Positions 16,573 to 24,978 of a stretch of 64,000 nucleotides of DNA are shown in pieces. The stretch is from Mongoliitalea daihaiensis (GTDB lineage Bacteria; Bacteroidota; Bacteroidia; Cytophagales; Cyclobacteriaceae). Numbering within the stretch: position 1 is the stretch's first letter; each line of letters opens with the position of its first letter. Location of the stretch: NCBI RefSeq assembly GCF_021596945.1, contig NZ_CP063779.1, positions 2,454,001 through 2,518,000 on the forward strand, read 5' to 3'. The translations under genes and the position numbers were made by a program. The notes beneath the pieces were generated by a model that did not search any database, was not told the DNA's origin, and worked only from the letters and a program-made list of their open reading frames with translations.

Positions 16573-17766
16573 ATGAAAACTACTAAATTTTGCTTTGGGA
16601 AAACATTTACTATGCTCTCCTTTATTTTTGTCTTAATTGGTTCATGCTCCAAACCAGATTATGATGAAGATTTGGTTGATGCAAAGGACTTTAGAAGATT
16701 ACAGTTAACATCTACTGAAAAGAAATTTAAGGATATTGGAAAAAATTTAGATTACGTTGTTTTGGAATCAAACTCAAATGGTTTGATTGCTGAAATTACA
16801 AAAATTGAAACTAATGAGAATTTGATAGCTATTTTTAGTAGAATTCAAAAAGCCATTTTTTTGTTTGATTTTAGCGGGAAATTTATTTCAAAAATCGATG
16901 ATTTTGGTGATGGTCCTGGGAAATATAATGGCATTTCAGATTTTTTTATTCAGGAGGACGAAATTCTGGTCTTAACTAATCCTTCATCATCTGTATTTAC
17001 TTACGATTTAAATGGTAATTTAATAGGGGTTCTTGATACAAATAAGAATTATATCAATGAATTTGAATCATTAAATGGTAATTGGGTGGGGCATTTAAAT
17101 GATGCTTATGATAAAACTAATCAATTTAATGTAGTGATTTGGGATAGTGTTTTTTTAGAAAGGAAATATCAATATCTATTTCAAGAGAAAGATCGAAGAA
17201 ACAATTCCTACAGTTCTACTAACTATATGTCCAAAAATGACCAAGGTATTTTTTTGTATCAAAATTTTTCCAATGAAATATTTAAAGTAACTGATTCTTC
17301 ATTTCTAAGGTCGTATGAGATACTGATTGACGGTGAATCAATTCCACAAAACTATTTAAAGAGGTTTAAAAGTGATCAGTTACAAGCCACAAATTATGCT
17401 ATAGATAAAAATTTGTTTATAGGCTTTAGGAATATTTTTGCTACTAACGAGGTTTTATTTATACAAGGACAGAAGGGGGGACGGTTGTTTCATTGTTTTG
17501 TGTCCTTATTGTCAGAGGATTATATATCATTTGGTAACCTTTCTAGCGAGATTAATTTTGGCTTGGTAGGTGAAATAATTGGGGTTTCTGGAAACAGGTT
17601 TATTATGAGGGGACCAGATCCGGTATTAAACAATCTTAAAAAATTAGATTTGGAAGGTAAAATTACTGATCAAAACTTAACAAATGAAAAAGTTCGAAAT
17701 GTCATCGATTCATATGAAATTGAAGGAAATCCTGTGCTTGTTTTTTTTGATGTCAATTTACACTAG
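16573..17766 (+). CDS. 6-bladed beta-propeller lipoprotein
   Basis: With the start at 16573 (MKTTKFCFGKT) the protein has 397 residues and a proper lipoprotein signal ending in LIGSC; an upstream ATG at 16531 only adds a leader without signal character. Propeller-like strands recur: AIFLFDFSGKFISKI, SVFTYDLNGNLIGVL, LKKLDLEGKI. FGDGPGKYNGISDFFI is the hallmark of the Bacteroidota 6-bladed propeller group. It should be a cell-surface or periplasmic lipoprotein. It directly follows the SusC-like receptor. Base composition is visibly more A/T-rich than the receptor gene, suggesting separate origin. Confidence 0.8.
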   Translation: MKTTKFCFGKTFTMLSFIFVLIGSCSKPDYDEDLVDAKDFRRLQLTSTEKKFKDIGKNLDYVVLESNSNGLIAEITKIETNENLIAIFSRIQKAIFLFDFSGKFISKIDDFGDGPGKYNGISDFFIQEDEILVLTNPSSSVFTYDLNGNLIGVLDTNKNYINEFESLNGNWVGHLNDAYDKTNQFNVVIWDSVFLERKYQYLFQEKDRRNNSYSSTNYMSKNDQGIFLYQNFSNEIFKVTDSSFLRSYEILIDGESIPQNYLKRFKSDQLQATNYAIDKNLFIGFRNIFATNEVLFIQGQKGGRLFHCFVSLLSEDYISFGNLSSEINFGLVGEIIGVSGNRFIMRGPDPVLNNLKKLDLEGKITDQNLTNEKVRNVIDSYEIEGNPVLVFFDVNLH

Positions 17767-17993
17767 TTGGTAAAAGGAGTCTTCTCATCATTGAAAAAAG
17801 AAGATATATTGGCTGTTTTTTTCTTATTTAAACGATCTTGTAAAAGAAGGACTAGTTTATGAAGTTAGAGCGAAAGTTTAATGAAGTTTTTAGCACTGTT
17901 ATTGATAATAATTCTGTTCGAATCAGGAAGTATTAAAAGAAATCTTAGTTTATTTCAAGGTAACCTGTAAAGCAAGTTGAGTTCGTCACAGTT

Positions 17994-20219
17994 TTATTTT
18001 TTTAAGAGTTCAATCGCTTTTTCCAGTACTTCGTCTCTACCTTCCCTGACACCTTGGATGGTAGGTTTTACTTCCAAGTCTATTTTGATTCCTACTCTTT
18101 GGGTCTCTGTTCCATCAGGGTAATAGATTCCCACTCCTGAGAAAAAAGTTGAATAGCCGCCGGGGATTTTAATGGATGCAACATTGCCATCTGCTCCTGC
18201 CGTTTGACTACCTATAGTCATTACGTTTTCTCCAACTTGAAGCCCCATTGTATGGAATTCAGGAGCACTTTGAGTGTTTTCGTCTACTAGAAGAATTACC
18301 TTACCCAAGTAAAAGGCTGTTGGGTTCGGATTAATTTGTAGTATTTGTGTAAAATAGAATTTCCCTGGGGTATCATATTGAGGCAAGCTCCCTTTTACAA
18401 ATTCCTTGGGAGTGTTGACAAGGAATGCTCCAAGATCATAGACCAAGGTATGTTCAGGATAAGTTCTTAAATCAATAATGAGCCCATTTGTTGATTGAAT
18501 TTTCTCAAAAGCAGACGCCAACTCAGTAGGAGTTAATTTTTTGATATTCAAGTAAGCAATATTAGGAGTTAGCATTTTAAATGTCTCTGGATCTGGATTT
18601 TTATTCGCATAAATCGAATAGAATGAATTTGCATGGATAAAATCCATAATTGCTAATCCTTTTTGTTCAAAAGTGATAGTTGATGATTTCGTTTTGCTCC
18701 TAAGAATTTGCCAAGCCATATCTCTTTTTAATGCAGCTTCATTAGAGGCTGGAAAAAATGGTCTCATGCTGTCCACAATACTATGAATTTCTTTGCCATT
18801 GAAATGGCTGATCACCACACCACGTAGATGGGATAAGCTATCTACCAATGGCTTGGTTATAACTAAATTGTTTCCAAAAAAATCCACTTTGAATGGTGGG
18901 TAATAGTCTCCCCGAAGCTCTCGGTCAATCAATCTTGTATTCAAACTTGCATGGCTGTCATTAATCGTCGTGATTAACTGAAGTAAGGCTAATTCATATT
19001 CGAGTGCATTTCTGGCATTTAGAAAAACAGGGATAAAGGTTTTTAAGACAATATTCCAATCTTCATCGATAAGATGTTTATAAGGAAAGAAATATTCAAT
19101 TACTCCCCAATATCTAAAAAGGGCAAGTAGTCTAAACCCGTCATCAGGGTATGTAAATTGTTTGTAATCCAACTCATTTGTAAAGACAGGGGCAGGACCA
19201 TAATCTGCTGGCCCGACATAAAACTTTTCCTCGCTGATTCTATTTTGAAAAATCCATTTTAAAGCTGTTTTTACCTCATTTGAAATATTTTCCTGCTCAA
19301 TCCAATCAAAATTTCCAAGAGATAAAGAGTCAGGAGATACTTCAACACAAGGGGCACATGTTGGTACAGTTCCTAAATTTTTGATCCATTTTAAAAAAGA
19401 TTGGTCTCTCTGATTATCATTTTTTGCTTCAAGTATTTCAGGTAACACCCTAAATAGTTCATAGTCCCAATTAAACTTACCTGCATTTACCTCGGGATGA
19501 TAGTACTTTAAGAAAGACCATATTTTGGCAGTGATTGCCAAGTTGTTTATTTGCTGGTCCGTGATCGGGCTCAAAAAAATTTTAGATCCTTTATCAAAAA
19601 TAGTATCCAATTCAAAAATTTCTGGTCTCAAATTAGGTATTTCGAAGTTATTGATATCCTTGCCATCTATTTGAACCTTAAAGTCATCAAACCAAGCTGT
19701 TCCTTTTCCTTGAATAATACCGGCTATTGTTAAATTATCCTTTCCAAATCCAAGAGGTAAAGATATTTGGTAAGTACTCCAATCTTTAGTTCCACTCAGA
19801 TTTAGGTCTTGAAGATTTTCAAAGTGTATGGTATTTCCATTTTCTTCAACTCTAAGGATTAAACCAACAAAACCTGCTGTAATATTTTCAAATCGGATTT
19901 TCGCCTCTAATCGAACACTGTCACCTATTATTCCTTTAATTGGGATTTTATAAACTATTCCACCAAAAGACTCTTCATCCGAAATTGATGAAATTTTACC
20001 CGAGTATTTTCCTTCATAAGAAAATGTAGAGTCGATTTCTACCTTTTTATCTCCCCAAGTACTCCAACCATCTGATAAATCCGATTTATTAGTCCAAACT
20101 TCAAACCCTAAATTATGTTGAGGTTGTGAGGCAGGACCTTTAGATGTGCAGTTTTGAAGCACGAACGGAGAAAATAAAAAATAGAAGCAAATTTTTACAA
20201 GTGAATTCTTATACATCAA
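17994..20219 (-). CDS. S41-family peptidase, lipoprotein
   Basis: This 741-residue protein has a signal sequence with Cys24 in a relaxed lipobox (VLQNC). Residues about 33-190 look like a beta-sandwich carbohydrate-binding-type module (GFEVWTNKSDLSDGW and FDDFKVQIDG). A helical middle region carries IWSFLKYYHPEVNAGKFNWDYEL, a pattern known from S41-like Bacteroidota proteins. The C-terminal S41 protease domain has the nucleophile Ser651 in TQSAPEF after VILLVDEN. S41 enzymes are serine proteases acting on C-termini or misfolded exported proteins. Its upstream neighbour on the same strand is an OmpA-like gene 71 bases away. The 227-base gap on its 3' side holds only short unassigned frames. 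Confidence 0.85.
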   Translation of the reverse strand: MMYKNSLVKICFYFLFSPFVLQNCTSKGPASQPQHNLGFEVWTNKSDLSDGWSTWGDKKVEIDSTFSYEGKYSGKISSISDEESFGGIVYKIPIKGIIGDSVRLEAKIRFENITAGFVGLILRVEENGNTIHFENLQDLNLSGTKDWSTYQISLPLGFGKDNLTIAGIIQGKGTAWFDDFKVQIDGKDINNFEIPNLRPEIFELDTIFDKGSKIFLSPITDQQINNLAITAKIWSFLKYYHPEVNAGKFNWDYELFRVLPEILEAKNDNQRDQSFLKWIKNLGTVPTCAPCVEVSPDSLSLGNFDWIEQENISNEVKTALKWIFQNRISEEKFYVGPADYGPAPVFTNELDYKQFTYPDDGFRLLALFRYWGVIEYFFPYKHLIDEDWNIVLKTFIPVFLNARNALEYELALLQLITTINDSHASLNTRLIDRELRGDYYPPFKVDFFGNNLVITKPLVDSLSHLRGVVISHFNGKEIHSIVDSMRPFFPASNEAALKRDMAWQILRSKTKSSTITFEQKGLAIMDFIHANSFYSIYANKNPDPETFKMLTPNIAYLNIKKLTPTELASAFEKIQSTNGLIIDLRTYPEHTLVYDLGAFLVNTPKEFVKGSLPQYDTPGKFYFTQILQINPNPTAFYLGKVILLVDENTQSAPEFHTMGLQVGENVMTIGSQTAGADGNVASIKIPGGYSTFFSGVGIYYPDGTETQRVGIKIDLEVKPTIQGVREGRDEVLEKAIELLKK

Positions 20220-20290
20220 ACAGTTTTTGAAGCAATATTAAAATGGATTTCTCAATGAATATATGGGGTAAGCTAAGCTCAAATGTAAGA

Positions 20291-21118
20291 TTATTTCAAC
20301 ACCATCTCCACTCTCCTGTTTTTGCTTTTACCTTCTTCTGAGGTGTTGGCTGAAACTGGAGAGAGAGAAGATACGCCATAACCTTTTAATCTATTTGCAG
20401 CAATTTGATAATTCTCAATTAAATAGTTAACCACTGCTTCAGCTCTTTTTTCGGATAATTGTTGATTGTGTTCGAAAGCCCCAGTGTTGTCGGTATGACC
20501 TACTATAAAGACATTGACTTGTGGGTTCGATTTCAAATAGTTAGCCATTTGTTCTAAAGTTTCCTTGGACTCAGGCTTGATTGCTGATTTGTCGGAATCG
20601 AAAAAGATCCCATAAAAAGTAGCCTTACCATTGGCCTTCATTTCTTTGGCGATATCTTCAGCAGATAGGACAATATATTGATTCATCGATTCTTCTTTGA
20701 CAGTGCTAACCGAGAAAGTTCCGCTTTGGTCGCTTTGTACCTGTATCCACCAAGTATCACCGCCAGATTTTAGGGTAAGTAACACCACTGATTTTGATTC
20801 ATTAATTACTGTGCCACCCTTGGATGCAACAGCTTGGATATAATTTTGAAAAATCATGGCGTTAGAAGGTCTTTTTTCCCAATCTCCATCGAAGCTGTAA
20901 TAGGTTTTTAAAAAATATCCTGCTTTTTCATATTGTATCCAAGTCCCATCTTTATCAGTAAACTCCATCTTTATTTTATCATATTCTTTTTCCTCACAAC
21001 CCGAAATACTGTGATTGGGAAGGATATTGAAAAGTGGATGAGGATCACAGGGCGTTTGAGAAAAGAATACTTGAAAAATAAGGCTCAAGAGCGTATTTAT
21101 CATTATAAAAATAGCCAT
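20291..21118 (-). CDS. OmpA-family C-terminal domain protein
   Basis: This 275-residue exported protein has a hydrophobic signal (a start at Met6, 21103, is also possible). The N-terminal part (about 40-155) is unassigned, with DTWWIQVQSDQSG. The C-terminal OmpA domain (about 165-275) shows IFFDSDKSAIKPES, VGHTDNTG and the terminal NRRVEMVLK, the peptidoglycan-binding residues of the family (Asp and Arg). It probably tethers an envelope component to the cell wall. Family members with this layout are common in Bacteroidota and are not porins in themselves. Confidence 0.88.
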   Translation of the reverse strand: MAIFIMINTLLSLIFQVFFSQTPCDPHPLFNILPNHSISGCEEKEYDKIKMEFTDKDGTWIQYEKAGYFLKTYYSFDGDWEKRPSNAMIFQNYIQAVASKGGTVINESKSVVLLTLKSGGDTWWIQVQSDQSGTFSVSTVKEESMNQYIVLSAEDIAKEMKANGKATFYGIFFDSDKSAIKPESKETLEQMANYLKSNPQVNVFIVGHTDNTGAFEHNQQLSEKRAEAVVNYLIENYQIAANRLKGYGVSSLSPVSANTSEEGKSKNRRVEMVLK

Positions 21119-21222
21119 AATTCAGTTGTTTTTCATTAATTAATTTGATTTCATTTATCTCAAGCGAACCTATTTTTCCAATAACAAAAGATCTGTCCAA
21201 ACAAGTTATTCACCTATCCGTG

Positions 21223-21285
21223 TCAATGAGTTTTTTTGAGTCCGTTCATTGAGGTAGGTTTTAAAATTATATCACCTTTTTTCAC
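21223..21285 (-). pseudogene. Relic of a MazF/PemK-type toxin start
   Basis: A GTG at 21285 overlaps the antitoxin stop by four bases (GTGA), the usual toxin-antitoxin coupling. The frame encodes VKKGDIILKP and ends in a stop after 20 codons. KKGDIIL-P at the N-terminus is the hallmark of MazF/PemK mRNA interferases, which normally continue FPFTD for about 110 residues. After the first ten codons the similarity is lost and no continuation is found in other frames before the OmpA-like gene. I read it as a deleted toxin. Confidence 0.5.
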
Positions 21286-21509
21286 TTGAACTTCTCAATA
21301 ATATCACTTTCATCATATAAATCTTCTTCATCTTTTAAAAAGGAAAATGTATCTGACTTTTCAGCCATAGATCGGATTCCCTCAATTATTGATTGGTCCT
21401 CAAATTTTTTTAAAATGTAATCTGCGAAGTCTGCTACTTCGGCCACTTTTTCTTTTGGTAGCTTTTTTAATACCTGAATGGTTTTTGAGGTAATACTTTC
21501 TTTTGTCAT
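21282..21509 (-). CDS. VapB/DUF2281-like antitoxin, orphan
   Basis: This 75-residue protein has a helical N-terminus (LKKLPKEKVAEVADFADYIL) and an acidic C-terminal tail (LKDEEDLYDESDIIEKF) of the kind that wraps a MazF/PemK or PIN toxin. The family is the small DUF2281-like antitoxins common in Bacteroidota and cyanobacteria. The expected toxin gene should start at the overlapping GTG, but only its first codons remain (21223-21285). The antitoxin frame itself is intact. Confidence 0.75.
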   Translation of the reverse strand: MTKESITSKTIQVLKKLPKEKVAEVADFADYILKKFEDQSIIEGIRSMAEKSDTFSFLKDEEDLYDESDIIEKFK

Positions 21510-21609
21510 AATCTTTACACTTGCTTAAATATAACGTTTTAAAAAAAAACTCTTCCAAAATTCGACATTTTTCTTTTTACTAATTGCTCAGGTTATGTGC
21601 GTTGCTATA

Positions 21610-21641
21610 AAAAAGGAGCCAGGATAGTCTCCCGGCTCCTA
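21610..21641 (-). terminator. Rho-independent terminator of the Tricorn-like gene
   Basis: On the minus strand AGGAGCCGGGA pairs with TCCTGGCTCCT (one G-T pair) around a 5-base loop, followed by TTTTTT. It lies 27 bases past the stop. Confidence 0.85.
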
Positions 21642-21667
21642 GATTAAATAACTCCAATCTTTATTGA

Positions 21668-24600
21668 TTAATTGTTCTTAAACGACTTATCCGGATACGC
21701 AGGAGGGCTTGGTACTGGCCTTGGGTCTTTTTTGATCAATTCTTTCAGATGCTCAATGGCTGCTTCCAACTGTGCATCTTTTCCCTCAAAAGTTGCTTTG
21801 GGTAAATTGATTACCTCAATGTCCGGAATAAACCCTTCTCCCTCAATCAGCCATTCTCCTTCTTCTCCATAGACCCCCATCATAGGTGCTCGGGCCACAC
21901 CGTTATCCGAAAGGGTGTTGACCCCAGATAACCACACTTCTCCGCCCCAGGTGCGGGCTCCAATACTTTGACCAAGTTCGAGTCTGCGGAAACCTTCGGC
22001 AAAAGCTTCTCCATCTGAAGCAGTGAATTCATCCACTAGCAATACCAAATGTCCTCGGAAGGCGTATTGCATGTTCCAGTAAGGTTCACCTTCGCGGTTT
22101 TTCCAGTAAAAGAAGGCTTCTCGCATCAATCTTGAAAGGATAAAACTATCAATATTTCCTCCTCTGTTATGCCTAACATCGATCACCAAACCTTGCTTTT
22201 TGAATTGAGGATAGAAGTCCCTGAACCATTGATTGACATCGCTTTCACCCATGGCGCGCAGGTGAACATAGCCAAAGGCACCATCAGAAGCTTTTTCTAC
22301 TTCCAATCGACGACTATATTCCCAATCGTTGTAGCGGAGATTGGATTCGGCTCGGGAATTCATGGGGATGAGGATTTTATCATCCAAAGTCGCTCCTGTA
22401 CTGCTTTTTAACGAAAGACGAATTTGCTTGCCAGCTTTGTCTCTCAAGAAGTAATTCAGGTCATAAGCTTCTGCAACTGCCTGACCATCTACGTGTGTAA
22501 TGATGCTGCCCACGGGAATGTCAATATCTGGATGGGAAAGCGGGGATTGTTCATCCGGATAATCAGGGTCCGTTTGATAGATGTAGTCGATTTGGAATCC
22601 TTTTAAGGCGTCATTTTTGGACAGCCTCGCACCGAGCAAACCCATGTTTACTTGGTCTTGTCCTCTTCTTAGGTCTCCACCGCCAACACTTGCATGCAAT
22701 ACACTTAACTCACCGATCAACTCTCCCATCACATCCGAAAGTTCTGCACGAGTAGTTACGCGTTTTGCTAGGGGTAAGTATTTATCATACATCTTATCCC
22801 AATTGACTCCATGCATATTTGGGTCATAGTAGTAGTCCCGCTCCATTCTCCAAGCATCGGTGTACAATTGAGTCCAGTCTTCTCTTGGGTCTATGGAAAA
22901 GCTCCATTTGCTCAAATCCAATTTGAATTCAGCCAAATTGGAAATAGGGGAGGACTTAAGTTCCACCACATGATGGTTGCTTCCCACAGTCACCAACATA
23001 TACTGGTTATTGGCCGAAGTGACAAACCTTCTGACATTATCGATGAAAGTCTTTGGTTCTACCTTCGAACCGATGGTAACCATCGTGATGTTGTTTTTAC
23101 CATCATCGTTGACATCGTTCAGATAATAAAGGGTCTTGTCAGTTACAACCAGATTACGATAATTTCCCGCCGGAATAGGCACCTCTCTCAAGCGCTGCAT
23201 CAGACCATCTTCCTCAATAGTTACTTTGACTGGACCCTCTGCTTTTTTCTCCTCTTGTTTTAGCTCATGATTGAAATGGAAAGGTGAGATCAATCCCTTT
23301 TTCAGAGATACATGATAAATCTTCATTTGCTTATGCCAATATGGTTCTGGCTGTCGGGTACCCCAAGGCGAACCAACTTTAGTTTGGAAGTTTCTATCAG
23401 ATAGGAAATACAACCAATTTCCATCAGGGCTCCACTGTGGACTGACACTATTGGCCCGATCAGAAGTCATGGCAATACGTATGCCTGTAGCAAATTCGTA
23501 AGCGAAAATCTGGTTAAAGGTATTGGAAGCTGACTGAGAAAATGCCAGCCATTGGCTATCAGGCGACCAAGCCATGGATCCGTTGATTCCCTCTCTGTTA
23601 GTGGAGGGTTTCACTTGTTTGCCTGTAGCAAGCTCCAAAATCCATAAGTCTCTGTTCAAGTCCGTAAATGCAATTTTCTTTCCATCTGGCGAAGGTGTCA
23701 GATTGAAGCGAAGGGTGACGCCATCTTTGGTCAACTGTTTGCCTTTGTCTAATCCTTTGCTATCGTATTGATGAATTTCAAATTCCCCGCTTTCGTCAGA
23801 AAACACATAGATATTTTTACCATCTGGGGAAAAAACGGCATCTCTCATGCGTACGCCATCATTTCTATCCAAGCGAACAATTCTACCATCTTTTGCTGGC
23901 AGGACAAAGCTTCTTCCCCTTGCTGTCAAGGCAACTTGCTGTCCATCATTGCTTACAGAAATACCGGTGATGTAAGGTTCAGGATTGTTGATCCATTTTT
24001 CCCGCATTTGCTCAAAGTCCGAACTAAGTTGTATGGCTAGTTGCTGATCGGTATTGGAGGTCAGATTCATCACATGAATATCTGCTCCTACACGGTAAGC
24101 AAGGGAATTACCATGCAGGGAAAATTCTCGAACATCATAGGTCTCCTGTTTGGTATGTTGGCGAAGATCTGCTCCATCCAAAGTCATGGACCAGATATTT
24201 TGGATCCCATCACGGGAGGAAATGAAATACACCCTCCCTTGATGATACGTAGGATGGTGGTCTTCTCCTTTGTAATCTTTGGTCAGCTTGACGGCTTCGG
24301 GCGTGTTTTCTGTGTATTTCCACACCTGTCGGGCTGTCCCACCTTCATAGCGTTTGGTGACGTTATTATGAAAAGTTGGCCGAACGAAAAAGTAGGTGTT
24401 TCCATCTTCTGTAAAACTTCCCTCGGCAGCCATTTCTAAGGGAAGAATGGAGCGCTGTCCAGTCTGAATGTTGACAGTGACGGTTTGCAGTCGGGGTAAA
24501 GTGGCGTATTGATTGGTGGTGTAGGCTACTACTTCTGCCGATTTCCAAGCGGTTGGGATGGAGGATGCAGTTTCATAGGTTAATCTTTTGGGTAAGCCGC

Positions 24601-24880
24601 CATCAATTGGAATGATGTATACTTCTGTCGGTCCTTCATAGGATGCTGCATAGGCTACCCATTTCCCATCAGGAGAGATTTTGGGAGAGGATTCTTCCCC
24701 ATGATGGGTTGTGAGTCGGGTGGCTTTTCCTCCATTGGTAGATACTTTCCATAAGTCCCCTTCGGAAACAAACACGATGAGCTCTCCATGAATATCAGGA
24801 TGCATGTAGTAGCCCACTTCTTGGGCTTGCATACTTCCCATCAAGAAGAAAGCAACGATAAACTTGAACACTAGTTTCAT
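21668..24880 (-). CDS. Tricorn-like S41 protease, exported
   Basis: This 1070-residue protein has a signal peptide (cleavage near SMQAQ). The N-terminal two thirds hold WD40-like (PD40) propeller repeats of the form ISPDGKWVAY, FSPDGKNIYV and WSPDSQWLAF. A Tricorn core, a PDZ domain (about 750-850, with IDIPVGSIITHVDGQ) and the S41 protease domain follow. The nucleophile is Ser955 in EFTASDGEAFAEG. Tricorn enzymes cut peptides made by larger proteases; exported bacterial forms likely degrade periplasmic peptides. The proline-rich end (RPVPSPPAYPD) is a linker-like tail. It is monocistronic with its own terminator. Confidence 0.93.
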   Translation of the reverse strand: MKLVFKFIVAFFLMGSMQAQEVGYYMHPDIHGELIVFVSEGDLWKVSTNGGKATRLTTHHGEESSPKISPDGKWVAYAASYEGPTEVYIIPIDGGLPKRLTYETASSIPTAWKSAEVVAYTTNQYATLPRLQTVTVNIQTGQRSILPLEMAAEGSFTEDGNTYFFVRPTFHNNVTKRYEGGTARQVWKYTENTPEAVKLTKDYKGEDHHPTYHQGRVYFISSRDGIQNIWSMTLDGADLRQHTKQETYDVREFSLHGNSLAYRVGADIHVMNLTSNTDQQLAIQLSSDFEQMREKWINNPEPYITGISVSNDGQQVALTARGRSFVLPAKDGRIVRLDRNDGVRMRDAVFSPDGKNIYVFSDESGEFEIHQYDSKGLDKGKQLTKDGVTLRFNLTPSPDGKKIAFTDLNRDLWILELATGKQVKPSTNREGINGSMAWSPDSQWLAFSQSASNTFNQIFAYEFATGIRIAMTSDRANSVSPQWSPDGNWLYFLSDRNFQTKVGSPWGTRQPEPYWHKQMKIYHVSLKKGLISPFHFNHELKQEEKKAEGPVKVTIEEDGLMQRLREVPIPAGNYRNLVVTDKTLYYLNDVNDDGKNNITMVTIGSKVEPKTFIDNVRRFVTSANNQYMLVTVGSNHHVVELKSSPISNLAEFKLDLSKWSFSIDPREDWTQLYTDAWRMERDYYYDPNMHGVNWDKMYDKYLPLAKRVTTRAELSDVMGELIGELSVLHASVGGGDLRRGQDQVNMGLLGARLSKNDALKGFQIDYIYQTDPDYPDEQSPLSHPDIDIPVGSIITHVDGQAVAEAYDLNYFLRDKAGKQIRLSLKSSTGATLDDKILIPMNSRAESNLRYNDWEYSRRLEVEKASDGAFGYVHLRAMGESDVNQWFRDFYPQFKKQGLVIDVRHNRGGNIDSFILSRLMREAFFYWKNREGEPYWNMQYAFRGHLVLLVDEFTASDGEAFAEGFRRLELGQSIGARTWGGEVWLSGVNTLSDNGVARAPMMGVYGEEGEWLIEGEGFIPDIEVINLPKATFEGKDAQLEAAIEHLKELIKKDPRPVPSPPAYPDKSFKNN

Positions 24881-24978
24881 ATAAGCTTGAGGTTAGAATT
24901 TCAAGCCAATAAGTTACTCTTTCAAGTCTTTGGAAGCAAAAGCAATGGGATAAAGCTTCAAAAAACGATGTAAAGAGC

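Noticed and set aside
13945-17766. Polysaccharide utilisation locus
   Set aside because: A SusC-like receptor is present, but there is no SusD, no glycoside hydrolase and no hybrid two-component or anti-sigma regulator nearby.
17767-17993. Short open frames at 17860-17937 (25 codons) and 17881-17970 (29 codons)
   Set aside because: The second has a signal-like hydrophobic start but no recognisable body; both are too short and lack support. They may be debris from a deleted gene.
22811-23263. Plus-strand open frame of 150 codons opposite the Tricorn-like gene
   Set aside because: It has an odd His/Ile-rich composition and lies entirely opposite a clear coding sequence, as do the other frames at 24041-24439 and 21672-21872.
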